Positions 1-5,858 of a DNA stretch of 5,984 nucleotides are shown here, piece after piece. The stretch spans positions 1 to 5,984 of the forward strand of contig DAOWAK010000090.1 of assembly GCA_030634605.1 (NCBI GenBank), read 5' to 3'. The notes under the pieces are model-generated. The model ran no database searches and was not told where the DNA came from. It saw nothing but the letters and a program-made list of their open reading frames with translations. The position numbers and the translations under genes were made by a program. The DNA is from Sedimentisphaerales bacterium (GTDB lineage: Bacteria; Planctomycetota; Phycisphaerae; Sedimentisphaerales; SM23-30). Within the stretch, counting starts at the first letter, position 1, and the number at the start of each line of letters is the position of its first letter.

Positions 1-434
1 CGAACGTGGGCGAAGCGGTCCCGGCGTTGGGCGGTGCTTAGAAGCTGTTTTTCCAGCTCGTAACCCCGGTAGCGTAATTTTTCAATCCGGCTGGCAGTTT
101 CCGGGAAGTCGATTTTGGCGTATTCTTCCATGCAACGCAGCGCTTCGGGCAGGCGTTTGAGGGCGGCCTGGAGCACTGCGGCGGTGTTGGGTCGGGCTGA
201 TTCGGTAGGAACTGCTATCGAAGTACCAACATCGCCCGGGGTGTCGCGGGAGTTGAGCAGGTCGAGATCGGGCAACTGGCTGATGATTTGGCAGAGATCG
301 TGACGCAACTGCTTGGCGATTTGACTGTTTGGGGCATCGTCGCAAACGAACCGGGCGAATTCCTCGATCACCCGCAGCGCTTCGCGGGCACGGTTGAAAT
401 TGGCGTCGATGATTCTTAAAGCAGCTTTATCCAT
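1..434 (-). CDS. thiE: Thiamine-phosphate synthase with N-terminal ThiD2 domain (5' part only)
   Basis: The frame reads leftward from an ATG at 432-434 and stays open for 144 codons to the window edge, so the C-terminal part is missing. The visible protein begins M-D-K-A-A-L followed by R-I-I-D-A-N-F-N-R-A-R-E-A-L-R-V-I-E-E (residues 7-25). It later has R-D-T-P-G-D-V-G-T (about 63-71) and a helical L-R-C-M-E-E-Y-A-K segment (about 99-107). These are hallmarks of the ThiD2 domain found in front of ThiE in Planctomycetes, Cyanobacteria and relatives. ThiD2 is known as a hydroxymethylpyrimidine-phosphate kinase; ThiE joins HMP-PP to the thiazole phosphate to give thiamine phosphate in the cytoplasm. 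The sequence reaches only R-R-D-R-F-A-H-V, about where the linker to the ThiE barrel normally begins, so ThiE itself is inferred. A stand-alone ThiD2 is the alternative. The start is chosen because the conserved block begins six residues after it and a -10 box lies just upstream. No TPP riboswitch is visible. Confidence 0.85.
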   Translation of the reverse strand, partial: MDKAALRIIDANFNRAREALRVIEEFARFVCDDAPNSQIAKQLRHDLCQIISQLPDLDLLNSRDTPGDVGTSIAVPTESARPNTAAVLQAALKRLPEALRCMEEYAKIDFPETASRIEKLRYRGYELEKQLLSTAQRRDRFAHV

Positions 435-440
435 GCAGCC

Positions 441-469
441 ATTATACACCAGCAGCCGGGGAATTTAAA
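441..469 (-). promoter_or_regulatory. Sigma70-like promoter abutting the thiE start (leaderless)
   Basis: On the minus strand TTTAAA (464-469) is followed after 17 bp by a perfect TATAAT (441-446). Only six bases (GGCTGC) separate that box from the ATG at 434. With the usual distance from -10 box to start site, transcription would begin at or next to the A of the ATG. No Shine-Dalgarno-like sequence precedes this ATG, which fits a leaderless mRNA. The boxes are seen directly; activity and the start site are inferred. Confidence 0.6.
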
Positions 470-529
470 GCAGGTGGTGGGCTTGAATAAAAAAGACAAG
501 TTTCGCACCGCTGTGCCAGTCCGGGGAGA

Positions 530-1153
530 TTATTTTTTGAATAAAACCTTAAGTCGGCGTAGGTAAACAAATGCGGAAAAGGCGGTGAAAGCTACGGTGA
601 AATAAACTAATATGTCGCGAACCCATATGGCCCAGGTCTGTCCCTGGCAGTGGGCGATGTAAAAAATTATGGTGCCGATAGTGACGCTTTGCAGGAGCAT
701 TTTAATTTTTCCGGCGCTGGTGGCGCGGAAGTCGATACCTTTTTTTTCGGAGATTTGCCGAATAATCGTAACCAGGATTTCGCGGGCCAGAATCACAGCC
801 ACCATCCACCAGGCCAGGGCGGTGAGATCAGTCGGATAAATAGCCAGGGTTATGAAGCCCCCGGCAATCAGGATTTTATCCACCAGGGGATCAAAGTTGC
901 GGCCGAACTGGCTGGTTACATTGAAACGGCGGGCGAGGGGACCGTCGATAATATCCGTAACGCCAGCAATGATGAAAAGGATGAAAGCCCAGTCCAGTTT
1001 CCACTTTTGCGAATCAAGTGCAGCATCTCTAAGTTCCTGACGATCTACCATGAGCAAGAGCACCAGAAAACCGGCGGCAAAAAACAACCGGGATCCGGTG
1101 ATCAGGTTGGGCAGTTTTTGCAGAAAAGGTGAAACTTTAGATTTTTCGGTCAT
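530..1153 (-). CDS. pgsA: CDP-diacylglycerol--glycerol-3-phosphate 3-phosphatidyltransferase
   Basis: This 207-residue membrane protein transfers a phosphatidyl group from CDP-diacylglycerol to glycerol-3-phosphate, giving phosphatidylglycerophosphate and CMP, the committed step to phosphatidylglycerol and cardiolipin. The full CDP-alcohol phosphatidyltransferase signature D-X2-D-G-X2-A-R-X8-G-X3-D-X3-D is present at residues 67-92 (D67, D70, G71, A74, R75, G84, D88, D92), so all metal- and substrate-binding residues are intact. The N-terminus has the family's L-P-N-L-I-T-x-x-R element (residues 14-22). Hydrophobic segments lie at about 22-36, 55-66, 95-106, 112-130, 154-167 and 178-197, and the protein ends in a basic tail. 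Length is normal. The gene starts 13 bp after rimO, with its SD overlapping the rimO stop, so the two are very probably one transcription unit; the same neighbourhood occurs in many bacteria. Another CDP-alcohol transferase is possible but less likely given the context. Confidence 0.93.
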   Translation of the reverse strand: MTEKSKVSPFLQKLPNLITGSRLFFAAGFLVLLLMVDRQELRDAALDSQKWKLDWAFILFIIAGVTDIIDGPLARRFNVTSQFGRNFDPLVDKILIAGGFITLAIYPTDLTALAWWMVAVILAREILVTIIRQISEKKGIDFRATSAGKIKMLLQSVTIGTIIFYIAHCQGQTWAIWVRDILVYFTVAFTAFSAFVYLRRLKVLFKK

Positions 1154-1162
1154 TTGCTGGTT

Positions 1163-1168
1163 ACCTCT
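1163..1168 (-). promoter_or_regulatory. Ribosome binding site of pgsA overlapping the rimO stop
   Basis: The minus strand reads AGAGGT here, 9 bases before the pgsA ATG at 1151-1153. Its first bases are part of the TAG stop codon of rimO (1167-1169). The placement supports the chosen pgsA start and suggests translational coupling between the two genes. Confidence 0.65.
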
Positions 1169-2678
1169 AATCGATCTGGATGTGGCCGAGCAGGTCGTAA
1201 TCGTCTCGGCTGGTTATGGTGGCGGGGACAATTTGATCGGGCTCGATCTGATAGAACTGAATCTGGTCGGGGCTAACCTGGTCGGGATTACTCAGGTTGG
1301 GATCAATCTGATCGAGATTAACATTTTCAGAGGCAAAGGAACTGTCAGCAGCCAGATAGCACAGGCTGTCCATTTCCGGGGCTTGGCCCGGATGACGGGC
1401 GGCGAACCAGCTTAGCTGATTGTCGAGATTCAGCCGGTCAACTTCATAGTCCGGCAGCTCCCGGCAAAGCAGACAGGACAGCGATTGGCCCACGAGCGCG
1501 TCAGCCTGTTCAAAGGCGATCTGCTGTTGGGCGAGCATCAGTTCATCGAGTCGCTGCTGCTTGAGATCGTCCGGAAGATGATTGCCCAGGCGGGCCGCAG
1601 CGGTGCCGGCTTCCGCCGAGTAAGCGAAAGCGCCCAGGGCTTCAAAGCGGTTGCTGGTTACGAAATCGAGCAACTCCTGAAACTCCTGATCTGTTTCGGA
1701 AGGAAATCCAATTATCAGCGTCGTTCGCAGAGTGAGGTTTTTAATACGGTCGCGGAGTTTTTGGATAAGTGTTTCGGTCTGGGAGCGGGTGATGTGGCGG
1801 TTCATGAGTTTGAGAATGCGGTCGTTGATGTGTTGCAGCGGCAAATCGATGTATGGCAGAACCTTTTCGCAATCAGCCATGGTCTCAATCAGCGGATCGG
1901 TCAGGGAAGCTGGGTGAGCGTAAAGCACTCGCAGCCATTCCAGACCGGGCAGTTCGTTGAGCTGAGTGAGCAGATTGGCCAGGCCGTCCGGATGGTTGAT
2001 GTCGTGGCCGAAGCCGGTGGTTTCCTGGCCGATGAGATTGATTTCCAGAACACCGTCGGAGATCAGCTCGGCAGCTTCAGCTAGAATTTCGTCAGGGTCT
2101 TTACTGCGAAAGGGGCCGCGTATAGCTGGGATCGTGCAGAAGGTGCAGCCCTGATTGCAGCCCTCGCTGACCCGCAAATAAGCCCAGCCGGGGTCAGTAA
2201 TACGCAGTCGGCCGCGGTCCTGCTGGACTGGCCCGCGAAAGGAATCAACGAAGACCCGATCAGCATTGGCGGTCTGCTCCGGGTGCTGTACAAGTTCTTT
2301 GACAATTCTGTCGATTTGCGCCCGGCCGGACAGGCCCACCACAGCGTCGATTTCCGGCAGGCGGGCTTTCAATTTGTCGGCCCACTGCTGAGCCAGGCAG
2401 CCTGCCACAACAACACGACCGGTCTGGCCGGCTTGCTTGAGATCAATAACCTCCTCAATGGTTTCAAAAGCTTCCTGGCGGGCGGACTCGATGAAACTGC
2501 AGGTGTTGATGATGGTCACGTCAGCCGGATCGTCGGGACCGACCAGTAGCAGGCCTCCTTCGGCGAGGGTGGCAAGCATTTTTTCCGTATCGACCAGATT
2601 CTTGGCACAACCCAGGGATATGAAATTCACCCGAATCAGCTGGTTAAGGTCAGAAGATGTCGTCGAACCGTTTTGCAT
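1167..2678 (-). CDS. rimO: Ribosomal protein S12 methylthiotransferase (radical SAM)
   Basis: RimO is a cytoplasmic iron-sulfur enzyme that adds a methylthio group to a conserved aspartate of ribosomal protein S12. The 503 residues show the family order. The N-terminal methylthiotransferase domain (about 15-135) has cluster ligands Cys24 (S-L-G-C-A-K-N), Cys60 (N-T-C-S-F-I-E) and Cys94 (A-G-C-L-A-Q). The radical SAM domain (about 160-380) has the CX3CX2C motif Cys174, Cys178, Cys181. The C-terminal TRAM domain (about 390-502) ends in D-D-Y-D-L-L-G. The S-F-I-E after Cys60 favours RimO over the tRNA enzyme MiaB, which usually has S-I-R-E. At 503 residues it is longer than the usual 430-460: about 15 extra residues lie at the N-terminus and about 30 in the TRAM domain, the latter made by a 15-bp tandem repeat. 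A promoter lies just before the start and no SD is seen; pgsA follows after 13 bp. Annotation is firm; the effect of the insert is unknown. Confidence 0.95.
   Translation of the reverse strand: MQNGSTTSSDLNQLIRVNFISLGCAKNLVDTEKMLATLAEGGLLLVGPDDPADVTIINTCSFIESARQEAFETIEEVIDLKQAGQTGRVVVAGCLAQQWADKLKARLPEIDAVVGLSGRAQIDRIVKELVQHPEQTANADRVFVDSFRGPVQQDRGRLRITDPGWAYLRVSEGCNQGCTFCTIPAIRGPFRSKDPDEILAEAAELISDGVLEINLIGQETTGFGHDINHPDGLANLLTQLNELPGLEWLRVLYAHPASLTDPLIETMADCEKVLPYIDLPLQHINDRILKLMNRHITRSQTETLIQKLRDRIKNLTLRTTLIIGFPSETDQEFQELLDFVTSNRFEALGAFAYSAEAGTAAARLGNHLPDDLKQQRLDELMLAQQQIAFEQADALVGQSLSCLLCRELPDYEVDRLNLDNQLSWFAARHPGQAPEMDSLCYLAADSSFASENVNLDQIDPNLSNPDQVSPDQIQFYQIEPDQIVPATITSRDDYDLLGHIQID
1235..1324 (-). 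repeat. Six degenerate 15-bp tandem units inside rimO
   Basis: Six consecutive 15-bp units can be aligned on the plus strand at 1235, 1250, 1265, 1280, 1295 and 1310, for example GGTCGGGGCTAACCT, GGTCGGGATTACTCA and GGTTGGGATCAATCT. Read as RimO they give a five-residue period: NLDQI, DPNLS, NPDQV, SPDQI, QFYQI, EPDQI (residues 454-483). Since 15 is a multiple of three the frame is kept. The last unit merges into the normal TRAM strand before the D-Y-D-L motif. Expansion by slippage or unequal recombination is inferred from the pattern. Confidence 0.8.
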
Positions 2679-2686
2679 TGGACACT

Positions 2687-2715
2687 ATGATAGCGACCAC
2701 CCCGACAAAATTCAA
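2687..2715 (-). promoter_or_regulatory. Sigma70-like promoter abutting the rimO start (near-leaderless)
   Basis: On the minus strand TTGAAT (2710-2715) is followed after exactly 17 bp by TATCAT (2687-2692). Eight bases then lead to the rimO ATG at 2678. The expected start site falls within about two bases of the ATG, and no SD-like sequence is present. This promoter would let rimO-pgsA be transcribed independently of ftsK. The boxes are seen; function is inferred. Confidence 0.5.
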
Positions 2716-2741
2716 GGTCCCGCTCAAGTCAAATTCAAGGT
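2708..2741 (-). repeat. Direct repeat ACCTTGAATTT, two copies 23 bp apart
   Basis: The 11-bp sequence ACCTTGAATTT occurs on the minus strand at 2731-2741 and again at 2708-2718. The second copy contains the TTGAAT proposed as the -35 box of the rimO promoter. The spacing is close to two helical turns, so this could be a regulator site or a duplicated promoter element, but nothing else supports a specific protein. Confidence 0.4.
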
Positions 2742-2750
2742 TTCACCCGC

Positions 2751-2822
2751 CTAATCTTTCTCCTCTTCCTCTCCCTCACCTGCTTCTTCTGCATCGACGT
2801 ACTCGTATTCATATTCGTACTT
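2751..2822 (-). other. Acidic C-terminal continuation of ftsK in the +1 frame
   Basis: FtsK stops at 2821-2823 after D-D-D-D-K-Y. Shifting one base forward, the next 23 codons read K-Y-E-Y-E-Y-E-Y-V-D-A-E-E-A-G-E-G-E-E-E-E-K-D and then TAG at 2751-2753. The composition closely matches the acidic tail that precedes it, and this region has no start codon or SD of its own. It looks like the former end of ftsK, separated by a single-base indel or a sequencing error. A recoding event is a less likely alternative. The same open frame further upstream is only a shadow of ftsK. Confidence 0.5.
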
Positions 2823-5616
2823 AATATTTGTCATCGTCATCTTCACCTTGTTCGTTGGCGACTTCCATAGCGACATCGTCATCGACTTCTTCTTCCTCAT
2901 CCTTCTCATCTTCATATTCGTTCTCAACCTTGCCCGACTCTTCTTCAACTTCGTCGATTTCGTCGATTTCGTCGGTTTCTGCTTCGGGGGAATCTTCCTG
3001 TTCGGCGGTTTCGTCTAAATCTTCCAGCACTTCGGCTTCGTTATTTACAAGGTCGTCGAGCTGAACTTCATTCTGATGAATTTCGCTGATCGGTTCCGTC
3101 GGTACAGCGTCGGATGTATCGCCGCCGCCGGGAGCGCCGGAATAATCCTGCTCGGTACTGTCCTGCTGCAGATCGGTAAAGCCCTGAGCGGCGTCACGTT
3201 CCATTTGCTGCTTAATGCGTTCGTAGTCTTTCGCGGAGATTAGCACTTCGCGGGCCTGGGAACCTTTGTATTCGCCCACGATGCCGGCGATGGCCATCTG
3301 GTCGATCAATCGCGAAGCCCGCGAATAACCGACATTAAGGCGACGCTGCAGTAGCGAAACACTGCCGCGTTTGGTTTGGAGGATGATTTTGACCGCTTCG
3401 TCGAACAGTTCGTCTTTTTCCAGGTTGTCCGGATCGATCCGATCCAGCTGCATCAGTTCGGGGTGATAATGCGGCATGGCAACTTCCTTGACAAACTTCA
3501 TGACGCGGTGAATCTCGTCATCGCTGAGGAAGGTTCCCTGGGCTCGGACCAGTTCGCTGGTGCCGGGTTGCAGGAACAGCATATCGCCGCGGCCGAGCAG
3601 GGTTTCGGCACCATTTTGATCCAGCACGATGCGGCTGTCCATCCGGGCCGCGACGCGGAAACTGATTCGGCTGGGCAGGTTGCTCTTGATCAGCCCGGTT
3701 ACAACGGTAGCCTGGGGTCTTTGAGTGGCCAGGACAATGTGAATGCCCACGGCCCGGCTTTTCTGGGCCAGACGGATGATGTGGCCCTCGACTTCCTTGG
3801 CGGAGGTCATCATCAGATCCGCCAGTTCGTCGATGATAATCACGATATAAGGCAGCCGCAGAGGAATCTTGGTTTTTTCGTCTTCGCTGGAGGGGCAGAA
3901 GCGTTCGTAAATCTGATCCTTGGTTAGCCGGTTGAAGCCGTCGATGTTGCGCACGCGGGCCTCAGCCAGCAGTGCGTAACGCTCATCCATTTTCACCGTC
4001 AGCCATTCCAGAATGTGCTCGGCCCGTTTCATTTCGGTTACGATCGGACACATCAGGTGCGGCAGATCGCGGAAGATGTTCATCTCGACCATCTTGGGAT
4101 CAACCAGGATCAGCTTAACCAGGTCCGGCCGCTGGGTCAGGATGATGCTCATGATAATGCTGTTGATACAGATACTTTTTCCGGAACCGGTTGTGCCCGC
4201 GATCAGCGCGTGAGGCAGAGCAGTCAGGTCAACCACCAAAGCTTCACCGGAAGCGTCCTTACCCAAAAACAGTGGAATCTGCATCTTGCCCGGTCGGGAT
4301 CCGCTCAGTTGCAGCAGCTCTTTGATGCGAACTTTTTCCTTTTCCACGTTGGGCACTTCGATGCCGATGGTGTGTTTGCCCGGCAACGGCGCGACTACCC
4401 GAACCGCAGCTGCTCCGAGCGAGCGAGCCAGATCGTTGGAAAGGTTGGATATCTGCGAAACTTTTACGCCCGGCGCCAGTTTTAACTCGAACATGGTAAT
4501 GACCGGACCGGTCTCGGCATCGACCACCTCGGCGTTGATGTTGAAATCGGACAAGGTTTTTTCGAGCACCCGGGATTTTTCTATAACGATTTTTTCCTGC
4601 AGAGAAGAAAACCCCAGCACCGGCTCACTAAGCAGATCGAGCGTGGGGAATTTATAATCTTTGAAACCGCCCAGATCGACACCCGCCGGCGCCGCCGCGG
4701 TAACCGGCATCTTGCCGCGCATCCGTTCGAGAACCTCCGACAGAGCCTCGACCGATTTCAGGTCCTTTTTATTTTGCCCGCCATAAATTTGCTCGTTCTT
4801 TAATACGGATTCGGAATCATCATCTTCGGATTCTGATTGGGCAGATTGCTCTTGAGCAGTCTCTTCGTCAATCATATCCTCCTTATCGACCGGCTCTTCC
4901 TCATCTTTCAGCGGTTCTTTTTGGAGACAGGTAACTTCACGAATAGCCGCTTCACGCTGGGATGTTGGCATAACCGCGGTAATGGCGCGGGTGGTTTCGG
5001 CAATTTGCTTTTTGGCCCGATCGCGCACATTCCCCGCCCGCGACCCCACCCCAGCCAGCACCGGCCCCGCCCGCCGGATCCGTTCGACAACCCGGCCCAA
5101 CAACGACGGCAGCAGCATTATCACATTGTCCGCCGCCAGCAGCAGCCCAACCAATAAAGTAGCCCCCAGAATCAATATTGCCCCGGTCACGTCCGCGTTG
5201 ATCCGAAGGAAATGCCCTAACGCAATACCGAGCACTCCCCCATTACCATGCGCAAGCGAGTTTACCGAACCAGGCTTTATCAGATAGGCCAGCGCGGATA
5301 TCACCGCACAAACCAAAGCCACGCCGATCAACCGCAGAACCCATTGCTCAATGGGTTTGTTCATGCCGTAGAGCACCAACCAGATTATCGCCACCACCGC
5401 CAGGACCATGCTCGAGGGCCCCACATAATAATTCAGATGATAAGCGATAAAAGCACCGGCTCGCCCGCAAAGATTGTGCTGAACCATCGACGGAGCCACG
5501 TCCGGATTGGGCCAGTCGCAAACATTAAAACTAACCAGGCTAACCAGCGTAAAAACGCATAACGCCAATGCCAAAAATGTCAACGCGAGTCGATTCATTG
5601 CCTGTCTTGCTTCCAT
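2821..5616 (-). CDS. ftsK: DNA translocase FtsK/SpoIIIE with long acidic C-terminal tail
   Basis: FtsK is a septum-anchored hexameric ATPase that pumps double-stranded DNA to finish chromosome segregation and act on dimers at dif. The 931 residues show membrane segments at about 9-31, 66-84, 93-113 and 143-168. A linker (about 170-320) follows with an acidic patch at 235-270. The alpha/beta motor (about 330-710) has Walker A G-T-T-G-S-G-K-S (474-481), L-V-D-P-K (504-508), Walker B I-I-I-D-E-L-A-D (593-600) and A-T-Q-R-P (630-634). A gamma winged helix (about 736-795) carries S-L-L-Q-R-R-L-N-V-G-Y-S-R-A, so DNA-sequence-guided loading is probably kept. The core is complete. FtsK normally ends soon after gamma; here about 135 more residues follow, very rich in Asp and Glu (42 of the last 81). 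The ATG at 5616 has AGGAG 14 bp upstream, a long spacing; an in-frame ATG at 5598, just before the hydrophobic segment, is an alternative start. Confidence 0.96.
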   Translation of the reverse strand: MEARQAMNRLALTFLALALCVFTLVSLVSFNVCDWPNPDVAPSMVQHNLCGRAGAFIAYHLNYYVGPSSMVLAVVAIIWLVLYGMNKPIEQWVLRLIGVALVCAVISALAYLIKPGSVNSLAHGNGGVLGIALGHFLRINADVTGAILILGATLLVGLLLAADNVIMLLPSLLGRVVERIRRAGPVLAGVGSRAGNVRDRAKKQIAETTRAITAVMPTSQREAAIREVTCLQKEPLKDEEEPVDKEDMIDEETAQEQSAQSESEDDDSESVLKNEQIYGGQNKKDLKSVEALSEVLERMRGKMPVTAAAPAGVDLGGFKDYKFPTLDLLSEPVLGFSSLQEKIVIEKSRVLEKTLSDFNINAEVVDAETGPVITMFELKLAPGVKVSQISNLSNDLARSLGAAAVRVVAPLPGKHTIGIEVPNVEKEKVRIKELLQLSGSRPGKMQIPLFLGKDASGEALVVDLTALPHALIAGTTGSGKSICINSIIMSIILTQRPDLVKLILVDPKMVEMNIFRDLPHLMCPIVTEMKRAEHILEWLTVKMDERYALLAEARVRNIDGFNRLTKDQIYERFCPSSEDEKTKIPLRLPYIVIIIDELADLMMTSAKEVEGHIIRLAQKSRAVGIHIVLATQRPQATVVTGLIKSNLPSRISFRVAARMDSRIVLDQNGAETLLGRGDMLFLQPGTSELVRAQGTFLSDDEIHRVMKFVKEVAMPHYHPELMQLDRIDPDNLEKDELFDEAVKIILQTKRGSVSLLQRRLNVGYSRASRLIDQMAIAGIVGEYKGSQAREVLISAKDYERIKQQMERDAAQGFTDLQQDSTEQDYSGAPGGGDTSDAVPTEPISEIHQNEVQLDDLVNNEAEVLEDLDETAEQEDSPEAETDEIDEIDEVEEESGKVENEYEDEKDEEEEVDDDVAMEVANEQGEDDDDKY
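2951..2977 (-). repeat. Three 9-bp tandem units in the ftsK tail
   Basis: On the plus strand TCGTCGATT occurs at 2951-2959 and 2960-2968, followed by TCGTCGGTT at 2969-2977. In FtsK this encodes D-E-I-D-E-I-D-E within residues 881-889. The surrounding GAA/GAT-rich DNA is of low complexity and prone to slippage, which could explain how the acidic tail grew. Confidence 0.75.
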
Positions 5617-5630
5617 TGGTTTTGCGGCTT

Positions 5631-5635
5631 CTCCT
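5631..5635 (-). promoter_or_regulatory. Probable Shine-Dalgarno of ftsK
   Basis: AGGAG on the minus strand lies 14 bases before the ATG at 5616. The spacing is longer than usual, but no alternative start codon in frame lies between them. It mildly favours the 5616 start over the ATG at 5598, which has only a weak CAGG upstream. Confidence 0.45.
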
Positions 5636-5680
5636 GTATCTAGCTCTTAAGTTGCACTTCTCTGCCGGATCGACGCAGCT

Positions 5681-5710
5681 ATAATTTGTCTCGTTTCGCA
5701 ACTTTATCAA
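5681..5710 (-). promoter_or_regulatory. Weak promoter candidate for ftsK
   Basis: On the minus strand TTGATA (5705-5710, five of six matches to the -35 consensus) is followed after 18 bp by AATTAT (5681-5686, four of six matches to the -10 consensus). This would give a 5' leader of about 55-60 bases carrying the AGGAG. The -10 match is poor, and the AT-rich stretch offers other alignments, so this is tentative. Confidence 0.25.
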
Positions 5711-5757
5711 AGTCACGTTTATTGCAATTTCTTATGGTCCATCCATTTATCATCGGG

Positions 5758-5772
5758 ATTTCACTGTGAAAT
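5758..5772. promoter_or_regulatory. Perfect 15-bp palindrome, possible operator
   Basis: ATTTCACTGTGAAAT has two perfect 7-bp arms around a central T. It lies about 50 bp upstream of the ftsK promoter candidate. Its size fits a dimeric repressor or activator site, but one chance palindrome of this length in a few kilobases is not surprising. Confidence 0.3.
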
Positions 5773-5821
5773 GCTCCAAAATTCAGGTGATTGGGCCGGG
5801 GAAGAGACAATCGAAAGGGAG

Positions 5822-5858
5822 TTGGCCTAAGTGGCTTCATAGAAACACGTTAGGTCAA
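5822..5858 (+). other. Hairpin with 9-bp stem in the ftsK leader region
   Basis: TTGGCCTAA (5822-5830) pairs with TTAGGTCAA (5850-5858). In plus-strand RNA the stem is complete with one G-U pair, and GTG/CAC inside (5831-5833, 5846-5848) can extend it past a bulged G. On the minus strand one pair becomes C-A. The sequence after it on the plus strand (TTGATGTTTTGCG) is only moderately T-rich, so a rho-independent terminator is possible but not convincing. Confidence 0.35.

Noticed and set aside
489..516. Possible terminator between pgsA and thiE (GCAC/GTGC stem, later six T on the minus strand)
   Set aside because: The stem has only four pairs and is separated from the T run by ten bases, so it does not form a standard rho-independent terminator.
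435..529. Possible TPP riboswitch before thiE
   Set aside because: The conserved CTGAGA and related TPP-box sequences are absent, and the promoter sits directly at the ATG.
650..1132. 160-codon open frame on the plus strand
   Set aside because: It is antisense to pgsA, which has a complete family signature.
1472..1481. Extra CxxC (Cys402, Cys405) at the start of the RimO TRAM domain as a possible added metal site
   Set aside because: Only one pair with no partnering ligands nearby; the six family cluster cysteines are all accounted for elsewhere.
1485..2084. 199-codon open frame on the plus strand
   Set aside because: It lies wholly opposite the conserved radical SAM and N-terminal parts of rimO and has no recognisable motif; it is a shadow of that gene.
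2826..2948. Lys/Met-rich upstream part of the +1 frame across the end of ftsK
   Set aside because: Here the ftsK frame itself gives the coherent acidic tail, so the basic reading is a shadow; only the segment after the ftsK stop is of interest.
2828..3064. Serine-rich open frame on the plus strand
   Set aside because: The poly-Ser reading is the complement of GAA/GAT-rich codons of the FtsK acidic tail; composition artefact.
3376..3927. 183-codon open frame on the plus strand
   Set aside because: It is antisense to the FtsK motor and gamma domains, whose motifs are intact; no independent signal supports it.
5680..5685. TATAAT on the plus strand as a divergent promoter
   Set aside because: The nearest -35-like TTGCAC is 22 bp away, and no plus-strand gene follows within the window.
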